Positions 1 through 7,749 of a stretch of 64,000 nt of DNA are shown in pieces (position 1 is the first letter of the stretch; each line of letters begins with the position of its first letter). A program made the translations under genes and the position numbers. Source of the DNA: an uncultured Lachnospiraceae bacterium (lineage in GTDB: Bacteria; Bacillota; Clostridia; Lachnospirales; Lachnospiraceae); contig CAJTXN010000010.1 in assembly GCA_910583605.1 (NCBI GenBank), positions 1-64,000 of the forward strand, read 5' to 3'. The notes under the pieces were generated by a model that saw nothing but the letters and a program-made list of their open reading frames with translations, did not search any database and was not told the DNA's origin.

Positions 1-61
1 GAAACTTATTAAACAAGTAGTCTTGATTGACTACACCATTATTATACTAGGAGGTAATGCA

Positions 62-418
62 ATGGCATTAATTAAGGCGTTTATCATTGGAGGGATTATT
101 TGTGCGATTGTACAGATATTTATAGATAAGACAAAACTCATGCCGGGCAGGATTATGACCGGTCTCGTAGTTATAGGAACTATTCTGGGAGCAGTAGGAC
201 TATATCAGCCGTTTATTGATTTTGCGGGAGCCGGGGCAAGTATTCCGCTGTTGGGTTTCGGCAATACGCTGATCAAGGGAGTAAAAGAAGCTGTGGATGC
301 CAACGGATTTTTAGGAACGTTTATGGGCGGGTTTAAAGCCAGTGCGGTAGGTATATCGGGAGCATTGATTTTTGGTTTTATTTCCGCATTGATATTTAAA
401 TCCAAAATGCAGGGATAG
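62..418 (+). CDS. spoVAE: Stage V sporulation protein AE (SpoVAE/SpoVAEB type)
   Basis: A 118-residue, very hydrophobic protein with about three to four membrane segments and the glycine-rich pattern of the SpoVAE family (for example PGRIMTG and GAGASIPLLGFGNTLIKG). SpoVA proteins form the channel in the spore inner membrane that moves Ca-dipicolinic acid in during sporulation and out during germination; this function is family knowledge. The start chosen is the ATG seven bases after a perfect AGGAGG at 49-54; an in-frame TTG at 23 lacks such a site. The rest of the spoVA operon, presumably spoVAC and spoVAD, lies beyond the left edge. The length matches the family, so the gene looks intact, and it marks the host as an endospore former. 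Confidence 0.88.
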   Translation: MALIKAFIIGGIICAIVQIFIDKTKLMPGRIMTGLVVIGTILGAVGLYQPFIDFAGAGASIPLLGFGNTLIKGVKEAVDANGFLGTFMGGFKASAVGISGALIFGFISALIFKSKMQG

Positions 419-472
419 GACAGCTGTTTTGAGACCGGAATGAGAAATAATTTGTAAGGGAAGCATCAGAAT

Positions 473-2197
473 ATGAGTGGAAAAAAAAGAGATACATCTG
501 TAGTGGAGTTTAGCATAACATCGATTATATTGGGTGTGTTACTGGCGGTTTTGTTTGGAGGCGCCAATGCATATCTGGGATTGCGTGTGGGAATGACGGT
601 TTCTGCATCCATTCCTGCAGCCGTGATTTCCATGGGTATCATTCGTGTTCTGCTGAGAAAGGATTCCATATTGGAAAGCAATATGGTTCAGACCATAGGT
701 TCTGCAGGGGAATCTGTGGCTGCCGGCGCTATTTTTACCCTGCCGGTACTCTTTATGTGGGCAGAAGAAGGGATTTCAGGTTTTCCGGGTTATATGGAGA
801 TAACTGCAATCTGTATATGTGCCAGTATCCTTGGTATTTTATTTATGGTGCCGCTGCGAAATGCATTAATCGTAAAGGAACATATGACACTGCCTTATCC
901 GGAAGGAACGGCATGTGCAAAAGTACTGGTGGCAGGAAAGGAAAAAAAATCGGAGGCATCCTGGGTATTTATCGGACTGGTGATTGCCGGAATTTATAAA
1001 TTTATTGTGGATGGAGTCCGGCTGTTTGGCAGTCAGATTCATTATGAATTTAAAAAGCTGAAAGGTGCGGGCATTGGTGTGGATGTTCTGCCGGCGCTGA
1101 TTTCCGTAGGTTATATCTGTGGGTTCCGCATTGCATCCTTTATGCTGGCGGGTGGAATTATTTCATGGCTGGCGTTAATGCCGGTGATCAGTATGTTTGG
1201 AAATGATATTGTACTATTTCCGGGGGATGTATTGATCGGAAGCATGACTTCCAACCAACTTTGGAGCAATTACATTCGTTATATCGGAGCGGGGGCGGTA
1301 GCAGCCGCAGGTATCATCAGTCTTGTAAAATCACTGCCGATGCTGTGCAATGCTTTTGTCAGTTCTTTTTCTAAAGAAAACCGAAAATTTCAGGCAGAAG
1401 GCGGCAGATCGGAACGTAACATTCCGATGAAATGGATCATCATACTGGTGGCGGTGATCAGTCTGTTTATCTGGCTGACTCCGAATATTCCGGTTAATTT
1501 CTTAGGAACGATATTGATCATTATATTCGGTTTCTTTTTTGCTACCGTATCTTCCCGAATGGTGGGACTGGTGGGAAGCAGCAACAATCCGGTGTCCGGT
1601 ATGACCATTGCAACATTGATTATTTCAGCGGTTGCAATGAAAATGTCAGGAATGGGATCGGCGGCTGCAATGACGGGAACCATAGCCGTCGGTTCCATTA
1701 TCTGTATTATATCTGCCATTGCCGGAGACACTTCCCAGGATTTGAAAACCGGATATATTCTGGGCGCCACACCGATGAAGCAGCAGATTGGGGAAATCAT
1801 TGGTGTAATTGCTGCCTCGCTGAGTATCAGCGGAGTGCTGTATCTGTTGAATAATGCATGGGGTTACGGTTCAAAAGAATTATCTGCACCGCAGGCAACG
1901 CTTATGAAACTTGTGGTGGAGGGAGTTATGGAGGGCAATCTACCGTGGAATCTTATTCTGGTCGGGGTTGCCATTGCGGTAGCCGTAGAATTAATGGGAA
2001 TTGAATCATTGCCGTTTGCCGTGGGAATGTATCTGCCGATTCATTTAAGTATGGGTATCATGATTGGCGGCATTATCAGGCGGATAGTGGAAAAAGTTAG
2101 AAAATCAGGAGTAGAACGGGGAATATTATTTACATCGGGCATGATTGCTGGAGAAGGTCTGGTGGGGATACTGCTTGCCTTTATGGAAGTATTATAA
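473..2197 (+). CDS. OPT family oligopeptide transporter
   Basis: A 574-residue polytopic membrane protein with the signature start of the bacterial OPT (oligopeptide transporter) family: an N-terminal segment containing FGGANAYLGLRVGMTVSASIP, then TIGSAGESVAAGAIFTLP, and a later SSNNPVSGMTIATL loop. OPT proteins are proton-coupled importers of oligopeptides or metal chelates in the cytoplasmic membrane; the substrate cannot be told from sequence. It is slightly shorter than many bacterial members but has no visible break. A weak AAGGGAAG ribosome-binding site lies upstream. It is followed 25 bases later by the PqqD-like gene, so the two may be cotranscribed. Confidence 0.9.
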   Translation: MSGKKRDTSVVEFSITSIILGVLLAVLFGGANAYLGLRVGMTVSASIPAAVISMGIIRVLLRKDSILESNMVQTIGSAGESVAAGAIFTLPVLFMWAEEGISGFPGYMEITAICICASILGILFMVPLRNALIVKEHMTLPYPEGTACAKVLVAGKEKKSEASWVFIGLVIAGIYKFIVDGVRLFGSQIHYEFKKLKGAGIGVDVLPALISVGYICGFRIASFMLAGGIISWLALMPVISMFGNDIVLFPGDVLIGSMTSNQLWSNYIRYIGAGAVAAAGIISLVKSLPMLCNAFVSSFSKENRKFQAEGGRSERNIPMKWIIILVAVISLFIWLTPNIPVNFLGTILIIIFGFFFATVSSRMVGLVGSSNNPVSGMTIATLIISAVAMKMSGMGSAAAMTGTIAVGSIICIISAIAGDTSQDLKTGYILGATPMKQQIGEIIGVIAASLSISGVLYLLNNAWGYGSKELSAPQATLMKLVVEGVMEGNLPWNLILVGVAIAVAVELMGIESLPFAVGMYLPIHLSMGIMIGGIIRRIVEKVRKSGVERGILFTSGMIAGEGLVGILLAFMEVL

Positions 2198-2222
2198 AAT
2201 AAAGTAAGGAGTCTGTTATTTT

Positions 2223-2564
2223 ATGAACTATGAGGATTTAATTCCGGTGATTAATAATGAATATAAATGGGAACTTACCAGTGATAAAAATGTAGTTGTT
2301 TATGTTATCAATAAAGGTTTTTTTCATACCTGTGCCAGAAAGTTTATGAAGACACCGCAGATAAGTGAAGTGGAACTGGATGAATATGGAAGTTATGTCT
2401 GGAAAAAAATTGACGGTGTCCGGTCGATTTCCGATATTTCTGGAGATATTATCCGGGATTTTGGAGAGGAAGCAAATCTGGCGGTTCAGCGGCTGGTAAT
2501 GTTTATGCAGATGTTAAGGTCTCATCATATGATTTATTTACAAAAATATTCGGATAAAAAATAA
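2223..2564 (+). CDS. PqqD family protein
   Basis: A 113-residue protein with the PqqD-like winged-helix arrangement in its C-terminal half: an ELDEYGSYVWKKIDG segment followed by SISDISGDI and a helix running to the end. PqqD-type domains bind the leader region of ribosomally made peptides and present them to radical-SAM enzymes. No radical-SAM enzyme or precursor peptide is visible nearby, so the role here is unknown. The N-terminal 50 residues are not typical of PqqD and may be a separate small domain. The gene sits just downstream of the OPT transporter and just upstream of tcdA, and an AGGAG lies 12 bases before the start. Confidence 0.72.
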   Translation: MNYEDLIPVINNEYKWELTSDKNVVVYVINKGFFHTCARKFMKTPQISEVELDEYGSYVWKKIDGVRSISDISGDIIRDFGEEANLAVQRLVMFMQMLRSHHMIYLQKYSDKK

Positions 2565-2571
2565 AAGGTTA

Positions 2572-2580
2572 TGGTATAAT
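2572..2580 (+). promoter_or_regulatory. Extended -10 promoter candidate for tcdA
   Basis: TGGTATAAT is an extended -10 element (TG-N-TATAAT) in the short gap between the PqqD-like gene and tcdA. No good -35 hexamer lies 17 bases upstream, as is usual for extended -10 promoters. Assigned from sequence pattern only. Confidence 0.45.
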
Positions 2581-2624
2581 GGAAAAAACTTTAAAAATAA
2601 TTTACAGGTGATTGGGGAAATACG

Positions 2625-3365
2625 ATGGAAGAACAATTTATCAGAACACAAATGCTGCTCGGAAGTGAGGCCATGAACCGTCTGCGTAACAGCCGCGTGG
2701 CTATATTCGGAATCGGCGGCGTGGGCGGTTATGCGGCAGAGGCTCTGGCCCGGAGCGGAATCGGAGCCTTTGATTTAATTGATATGGACACGGTCAGTAT
2801 CAGCAATATAAACAGACAGATTATTGCCGCAATGAGTACGGTGGGGCGGTATAAGACAGAGGTAATGAGGGATAGAATTCTGGATATCAATCCTCAGGCG
2901 GATGTGGTTGTACATAATTGTTTTTATTTACCGGAAAATGAACAGGAATTTAACTTTAATCAATATGATTATATAGTAGATGCCGTGGATACGGTTACGG
3001 CAAAAATCAGTATCATATGCAAAGCAAAAAAACTGCAGATACCGGTCATCAGCAGCATGGGGGCGGGAAATAAAATGGATGCTGCGGCTTTTCGGGCCGG
3101 GGATATCAGCAATACTTCCGTCTGTCCTCTGGCGCGGGTAATGAGGCGGGAATTAAAGAAACGGGGAATTGACAGTTTGAAAGTGGTCTATTCCAAAGAG
3201 AAGCCCATGAAACCCATGGAAGAATTTATGGAGGAAAGCAGTGATACGGGTATGTTATCAAACAGAAGGTCAACGCCGGGAAGCGTGTCGTTTGTACCGC
3301 CAGTGGCAGGACTGCTCCTGGCAGGAGAAGTGGTAAAGGATATCATAGGGTATCCCTCCGTTTAG
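2625..3365 (+). CDS. tcdA: tRNA threonylcarbamoyladenosine dehydratase TcdA
   Basis: A 246-residue member of the E1/ThiF/MoeB superfamily. The ATP-binding glycine-rich loop GIGGVGGYAAEALARSG lies near residues 29-45, followed by the acidic DLIDMDTVSISNINRQI motif and, later, an AVDTV segment. The start MEEQFIRTQMLLG and the overall length match TcdA (CsdL/YgdL), which dehydrates t6A37 in tRNAs decoding ANN codons to the cyclic form ct6A using ATP. ThiF and MoeB are relatives, but they normally carry zinc CxxC pairs that are absent here, which supports TcdA. The gene has its own extended -10 promoter candidate and no clear terminator after it. Confidence 0.88.
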   Translation: MEEQFIRTQMLLGSEAMNRLRNSRVAIFGIGGVGGYAAEALARSGIGAFDLIDMDTVSISNINRQIIAAMSTVGRYKTEVMRDRILDINPQADVVVHNCFYLPENEQEFNFNQYDYIVDAVDTVTAKISIICKAKKLQIPVISSMGAGNKMDAAAFRAGDISNTSVCPLARVMRRELKKRGIDSLKVVYSKEKPMKPMEEFMEESSDTGMLSNRRSTPGSVSFVPPVAGLLLAGEVVKDIIGYPSV

Positions 3366-3378
3366 CCGGCATTTTTTC

Positions 3379-3407
3379 TGTACATAGAACCGGAAAAAAG
3401 GTATAAT
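3379..3407 (+). promoter_or_regulatory. Promoter candidate for the DUF4272 gene
   Basis: TATAAT at 3402-3407 with TGTACA at 3379-3384, spacing 17. The -10 is perfect and the -35 is weak. A GTGAGAGCG/CGCTCTCAC inverted repeat (3447-3455 with 3482-3490) follows in the leader, without a T-run, so it looks like a structured leader and not a terminator. Confidence 0.45.
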
Positions 3408-3522
3408 AAAAAATAAAACGAACAAGTGAAGTGTCCGACCGACGGAGTGAGAGCGGCATATATCACCGCTGCCCCGGGCTGCGCTCTCACCTGACAGATT
3501 GCATAGGGAATTGGAGGTATTT

Positions 3523-4731
3523 ATGGAAGAGAATCTTATTGTTTTATTCAGCAGGGAGCAGAACCCGGAATTGATCATGGATGTCATTATGGAAAGTTTC
3601 GGACTGGAAAAGTCTGCGGGAGGAAATAATCTGCATTTGGAAAATGATGTCCAGAGTGTTAATATTGATGTATTTACGGAGTCAATGGGAGAAGAGTTTA
3701 AAGAGTTTATTCAGAAACAGAAAAATATGGTGTCAGGATATTTTGCACAGATGCAGAATTGTAATGAGGATATAAAAATTAATCTGATTCATCATATCCA
3801 GCATTCAAAAGCATTTATCCCGATTAAGACAGCGGTAAAACAGGAGAGCGATGATGTTGATGATATAGATGCGGTGATTGCCGTTATACTGGAGGCAATG
3901 AACCATATGGATGGAGTGCTGATTGTAGATGAGGGCGCCACGGCATTGAATTCAGATGGTCATGTTATTTTATCAGAGGAATGTGAGAGTGATCTGGAAT
4001 TTTATTTTCCTTTTGAATTACAGGAAATCCCGACATTTTTTGAAAACTGTACAGCCCGGCAGATTGCCAGAAGAACCGAAAATATGAAGTATCTCTTTGA
4101 AAGATATATATATGTCTGCGAATTGCCGTTGAATGATGACGATGAGAATATTAAACTGAGAAGTCAGGAAGACGTGGTCAGAAGAACCATTGGCACACTT
4201 CTGGTATCCTTATATTCCGAAGCGTTATTAAATCCGGAAGAGAATATGAGTGTATCGGAAGCAAGAGATTTTATCCGAAAGGTAATGAAGGATTTTTCCA
4301 TAGATGAATGGAAGGATGTTCTTACAAAAGAAGAAACGGAGTATATTGAGGATGATAATTCCGATGAATCTGCCAGGATTAATTTTTCATGGCATTATGA
4401 GAATTTATATGTTCTGGAGTGGCTTCTGGGTCTGGAAGAGTGGAATTATCCGGAAGATATTTGTGATGTAGGCAAAATGGTCCGGAATCTTCGGGAATTT
4501 AAGTCTGTTGCCGATATGTGTGAGAATACGGTCATACGTTCCAAAAAAGAGATTTTGGATAAAGCGGACCTGATTTACCGGATGGACTGGGCGGCAGTGG
4601 ATGCAAGGATTCATGGAATGCAGGGCCCGGCAGGATTGGAGCATGGAGTGGTACAGGAGAGACATAAGACCCTGAACTGGATGATATGTTTTGACGATGC
4701 GGAATGGGATGATGTATCTACTCCTACATAG
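3523..4731 (+). CDS. DUF4272 domain-containing protein
   Basis: A 402-residue soluble, acidic protein with no signal peptide or membrane segment. The C-terminal two thirds carry features I associate with DUF4272: an RRTENMKYLFERY start, a long helical middle, and the WHYENLYVLEWLLGLEEWNYPEDICDV region, where the W-L-G-L-E-W-N-Y-P pattern is typical. The domain's function is not known. The N-terminal part (residues 1-130) is less recognisable. The start is the ATG with TTGGAGG just upstream; an in-frame ATG at 3499 has no such site. It is followed by a small membrane protein gene with a 56-base gap. Confidence 0.72.
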   Translation: MEENLIVLFSREQNPELIMDVIMESFGLEKSAGGNNLHLENDVQSVNIDVFTESMGEEFKEFIQKQKNMVSGYFAQMQNCNEDIKINLIHHIQHSKAFIPIKTAVKQESDDVDDIDAVIAVILEAMNHMDGVLIVDEGATALNSDGHVILSEECESDLEFYFPFELQEIPTFFENCTARQIARRTENMKYLFERYIYVCELPLNDDDENIKLRSQEDVVRRTIGTLLVSLYSEALLNPEENMSVSEARDFIRKVMKDFSIDEWKDVLTKEETEYIEDDNSDESARINFSWHYENLYVLEWLLGLEEWNYPEDICDVGKMVRNLREFKSVADMCENTVIRSKKEILDKADLIYRMDWAAVDARIHGMQGPAGLEHGVVQERHKTLNWMICFDDAEWDDVSTPT

Positions 4732-4787
4732 CCTGAAAAAATGTTAGAGCGGGGCGGCAGTCTGCCGTTCCGGTATGGAGGCCGGAA

Positions 4788-5150
4788 ATGAAAAAAAGAA
4801 TTACCGAATATTTAAGCCATATGGACGAATTGCTGGAACAGATGGCAGATGATGAGAAAAAACAGGAAATGAATCTTCAGAATGTATTGGACAATCACTT
4901 AAGACAGGTAGATTTTTTTATGCATGAGAGGCTGGTTCATCTAATCGTAACGGTTCTGTTTGCAATCGGAACCTTTATGACGGTGTTTACATATCTGATG
5001 ACCGATAATATGGGGTTATTATTGCTGGCATTGCTGCTGATTGTTTTGCTTGCACCTTACATCCGGCATTACTATTTGCTGGAAAACGGCGTGCAGAAAA
5101 TGTATGTGCAGTATGATAAACTGATTCTGTATATGGGAAAGTCGGTGTAG
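4788..5150 (+). CDS. Small two-helix membrane protein of unknown function
   Basis: A 120-residue protein with a charged, helical N-terminus of about 45 residues and two adjacent hydrophobic segments (roughly residues 50-68 and 74-92, with a short TDNMG turn between), followed by a short cytoplasmic-looking tail. I do not recognise a family. It lies between the DUF4272 gene and the nuclease-helicase gene, which begins four bases after its stop, so the two are probably translated from one message. A TATGGAGG site precedes the start. Confidence 0.6.
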   Translation: MKKRITEYLSHMDELLEQMADDEKKQEMNLQNVLDNHLRQVDFFMHERLVHLIVTVLFAIGTFMTVFTYLMTDNMGLLLLALLLIVLLAPYIRHYYLLENGVQKMYVQYDKLILYMGKSV

Positions 5151-5153
5151 GAA

Positions 5154-7547
5154 TTGGCAGCAAACGTTATTAAAATGTCAGTCAGGGATTTGGTGGAATT
5201 TATTTTGCGTTCCGGGGATATTGATAACCGCCGGACAGATTCCATGACAAAGAACGCCATGGCAGAGGGCAGCCGGATTCACAGAAAAATCCAGAATCGG
5301 ATGGGAGCAAATTACAGAGCGGAGGTTCCGCTGAAAATATCCATGGAATATACAGATTATGAAATCTGTCTGGAAGGCCGGGCAGACGGAATCATTACGG
5401 AAGAGGACACCATTGTTATTGATGAGATAAAATCCATGTATGCAGATGTGAACCGGCTGAAAGAACCGGTGCCGGTTCATCTGGCGCAGGCAATGTGTTA
5501 TGCTTATATCTATTGCAGACAACAGGGATTAAAAGAGATTGATGTGCAGCTTACTTATTGTAATATAGAAACAGAGGCGGTCAGGCGGTTTCGGGAAACA
5601 CACTCATATGAAGATTTAGAGGTCTGGTTTGAAAGTGTTATCAGTCAATATCTGGTTTGGGCGGAGTTTATTACGAAAGAGCGAAAACTTCGGCAGGAAT
5701 CCATTGTGAACCTGGAATTTCCTTTTGAATACAGGGAAGGCCAGAGAAATATTGTAGTGTCTGTTTATAAGGCTGTTAAGCAGAGACGTAATATGTTCAT
5801 TCAGGCGCCTACCGGTGTTGGAAAAACCATATCCACAATCTTTCCGGCCGTACGGGCAGTGGGAGAAGAGGCGGCAGATAAAATATTCTATCTGACTGCC
5901 AAAACCATTACAAGAACCGTGGCGGAAGAAGCGTTCCGCACGTTGCGGAAGACAGGACTTCACTTTAAGACGGTTACCATAACGGCTAAAGATAAAATCT
6001 GCTCCTGCGAAAAGACAGAGTGTAATCCTCTGGCATGTCCCAGGGCAAAAGGTCATTATGACCGGATTAACGGGGCAGTGTTTGATGTAATAAGTTCAGA
6101 AAGCGATATTAACCGGGAAGTGATTGAGCGGTATGCAGAGCAGTATAATGTGTGTCCTTTTGAAATGAGTCTGGATATCAGCAGCTTTATGGATGGGATT
6201 ATCTGCGATTATAATTATGTATTTGACCCGTATGTGTGTCTGAAGCGGTATTTTTCCGAGGGAGTACAGGGCAGCTATATCTTTCTGGTGGACGAAGCCC
6301 ATAATCTGGTGGAACGGGCAAGGGAAATGTACAGTGCGGTTTTGGTAAAAGAAGATTTTCTGGCCTGTAAAAAACTGATAAAAGATAAGAGCGGCTCTAA
6401 ACTATTATCGGGAAGTACGGGACTGGAAAAGGCTTTGGAAAAATGCAACCGGGAAATGCTGTCTTTAAAGCGGGAATGTACCGGAACGGAAGGAAATTTT
6501 ACCTATACAATGATACCGGATACGGAGGAACTGGTATTGACACTGCTGCGGCTACAGTCTGTAATGGAGAAATTTTTAGATGATAACCGGGAATTTGAAC
6601 ACCGCAGCGAGGTTATGGATTTTTATTTTGTGGTTCGGAATTATCTGGATATGTATGAACTGACGGATGAGAATTATGTGATTTATACAGATTTCCGGGA
6701 ATCCGGTGAATTTTATGTAAAGCTGTTTTGCGTAAATCCTTCGGGAAACGTGGCAGATTGTATGAGACGGGGATATTCCACCATATTTTTTTCGGCGACT
6801 CTGCTTCCGGTCAATTATTATAAGGAACTGTTGAGCGGAAATACGGAAGATTATGCCATTTATATTGATTCTCCGTTTGATTCCGGCAAGCGTCTTCTGA
6901 CTGTGGCAAAGGATGTCAGCAGTAAATACAGCAGACGGGGGCGGGAGGAGTATCTTCGTATGCTGCAGTATATCGAAGAAGTTGCAGGAGGCTGCAAAGG
7001 AAATTATATGGTATTTTTTCCGTCTTATCAGTTAATGAATGAAGTTTATACATTGGCATATGAACAGGGAATTACGGAGATTTATGATGTAGTGTGTCAG
7101 GACAGTAATATGAATGAGCAGGCGAGAGAGGAATTTTTGGCGGGATTTCAGGCGGATAATCCGAAGAGTATGCTGGGTTTTTGTGTATTGGGCGGTATTT
7201 TTTCCGAGGGAATTGATCTGAAAAATGAGCGGCTGATCGGATGTATTATTATCGGAACCGGGCTGCCGCAGGTTTGTTCGGAACGGGAAATTCTGAAAAA
7301 GTATTATGACAGGAGCGGGAAAACGGGATTTGATTATGCTTACCGCTATCCGGGAATGAACAAAGTACTGCAGGCGGCAGGAAGGGTTATCCGGACAAGC
7401 GAGGACTATGGAGTTATTGCCCTGCTGGACCAGCGTTTTCTGGAGCGCTCCTACCAAATGCTGTTTCCAAGGGAATGGGCAGACTTCGGAGTGACGGATG
7501 TACACAATGTGGGAGAGATGATTGGGCGGTTCTGGAGATATTGCTGA
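5154..7547 (+). CDS. PD-(D/E)XK nuclease - XPD/DinG-type DNA helicase fusion
   Basis: A 797-residue superfamily 2 helicase with an N-terminal nuclease-like domain. Residues 40-120 carry a RecB/Cas4-type pattern: RIH at 41-43, Asp78 in GRADG, Glu91-x-Lys93 in IDEIK, and Gln112 with Tyr116 in HLAQAMCYAY. The helicase core has Walker A QAPTGVGKT (about 217-225), cysteines 283, 285, 290 and 295 fitting the iron-sulfur cluster of XPD/DinG proteins, and LVDEAHN (about 378-384). The C-terminal motor half ends in AAGRVIRTSEDYG, a motif VI. Such fusions are presumed DNA repair enzymes. The first start possible is TTG at 5154; ATG at 5175 (MSVRDLVEF) is an alternative, and neither has a strong ribosome-binding site. 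Confidence 0.85.
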   Translation: MAANVIKMSVRDLVEFILRSGDIDNRRTDSMTKNAMAEGSRIHRKIQNRMGANYRAEVPLKISMEYTDYEICLEGRADGIITEEDTIVIDEIKSMYADVNRLKEPVPVHLAQAMCYAYIYCRQQGLKEIDVQLTYCNIETEAVRRFRETHSYEDLEVWFESVISQYLVWAEFITKERKLRQESIVNLEFPFEYREGQRNIVVSVYKAVKQRRNMFIQAPTGVGKTISTIFPAVRAVGEEAADKIFYLTAKTITRTVAEEAFRTLRKTGLHFKTVTITAKDKICSCEKTECNPLACPRAKGHYDRINGAVFDVISSESDINREVIERYAEQYNVCPFEMSLDISSFMDGIICDYNYVFDPYVCLKRYFSEGVQGSYIFLVDEAHNLVERAREMYSAVLVKEDFLACKKLIKDKSGSKLLSGSTGLEKALEKCNREMLSLKRECTGTEGNFTYTMIPDTEELVLTLLRLQSVMEKFLDDNREFEHRSEVMDFYFVVRNYLDMYELTDENYVIYTDFRESGEFYVKLFCVNPSGNVADCMRRGYSTIFFSATLLPVNYYKELLSGNTEDYAIYIDSPFDSGKRLLTVAKDVSSKYSRRGREEYLRMLQYIEEVAGGCKGNYMVFFPSYQLMNEVYTLAYEQGITEIYDVVCQDSNMNEQAREEFLAGFQADNPKSMLGFCVLGGIFSEGIDLKNERLIGCIIIGTGLPQVCSEREILKKYYDRSGKTGFDYAYRYPGMNKVLQAAGRVIRTSEDYGVIALLDQRFLERSYQMLFPREWADFGVTDVHNVGEMIGRFWRYC

Positions 7548-7584
7548 AGAAAAACAGAGTATTTTTTATGTGTCTTAACAAGTG

Positions 7585-7605
7585 TTATGATTGCACAAAT
7601 CATAA
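7585..7605. repeat. 8-bp inverted repeat upstream of purL
   Basis: TTATGATT-GCACA-AATCATAA is a perfect inverted repeat in the gap between the helicase gene and purL, about 70 bases before the purL promoter. It has no T-run. It could be an operator or a weak hairpin; no known pur regulator box was recognised. Confidence 0.35.
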
Positions 7606-7673
7606 TTACAAAACAATAATATAATATATTAAAATGATAAAATAAAGATACAATTTGAAACATAAGAATATAT

Positions 7674-7702
7674 TTGACAATGTTTTCGTGTTATTGTAAG
7701 AT
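7674..7702 (+). promoter_or_regulatory. purL promoter
   Basis: TTGACA at 7674-7679 and TAAGAT at 7697-7702, spacing exactly 17. The predicted start is near 7709, giving a leader of about 40 bases before the purL ATG. No purine riboswitch fold was seen in the leader. Confidence 0.72.
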
Positions 7703-7749
7703 TAATCATGTCAATTAGTTTTGTCAGCAACCAAAATATGGAGGTACTT

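Noticed and set aside
1..20. The 3' end of an upstream spoVA gene
   Set aside because: Too few bases are in the window to choose a frame; the likely neighbour is spoVAD but it cannot be shown.
7680..7749. A purine riboswitch upstream of purL
   Set aside because: No conserved purine aptamer sequence is present in the 40-base leader.
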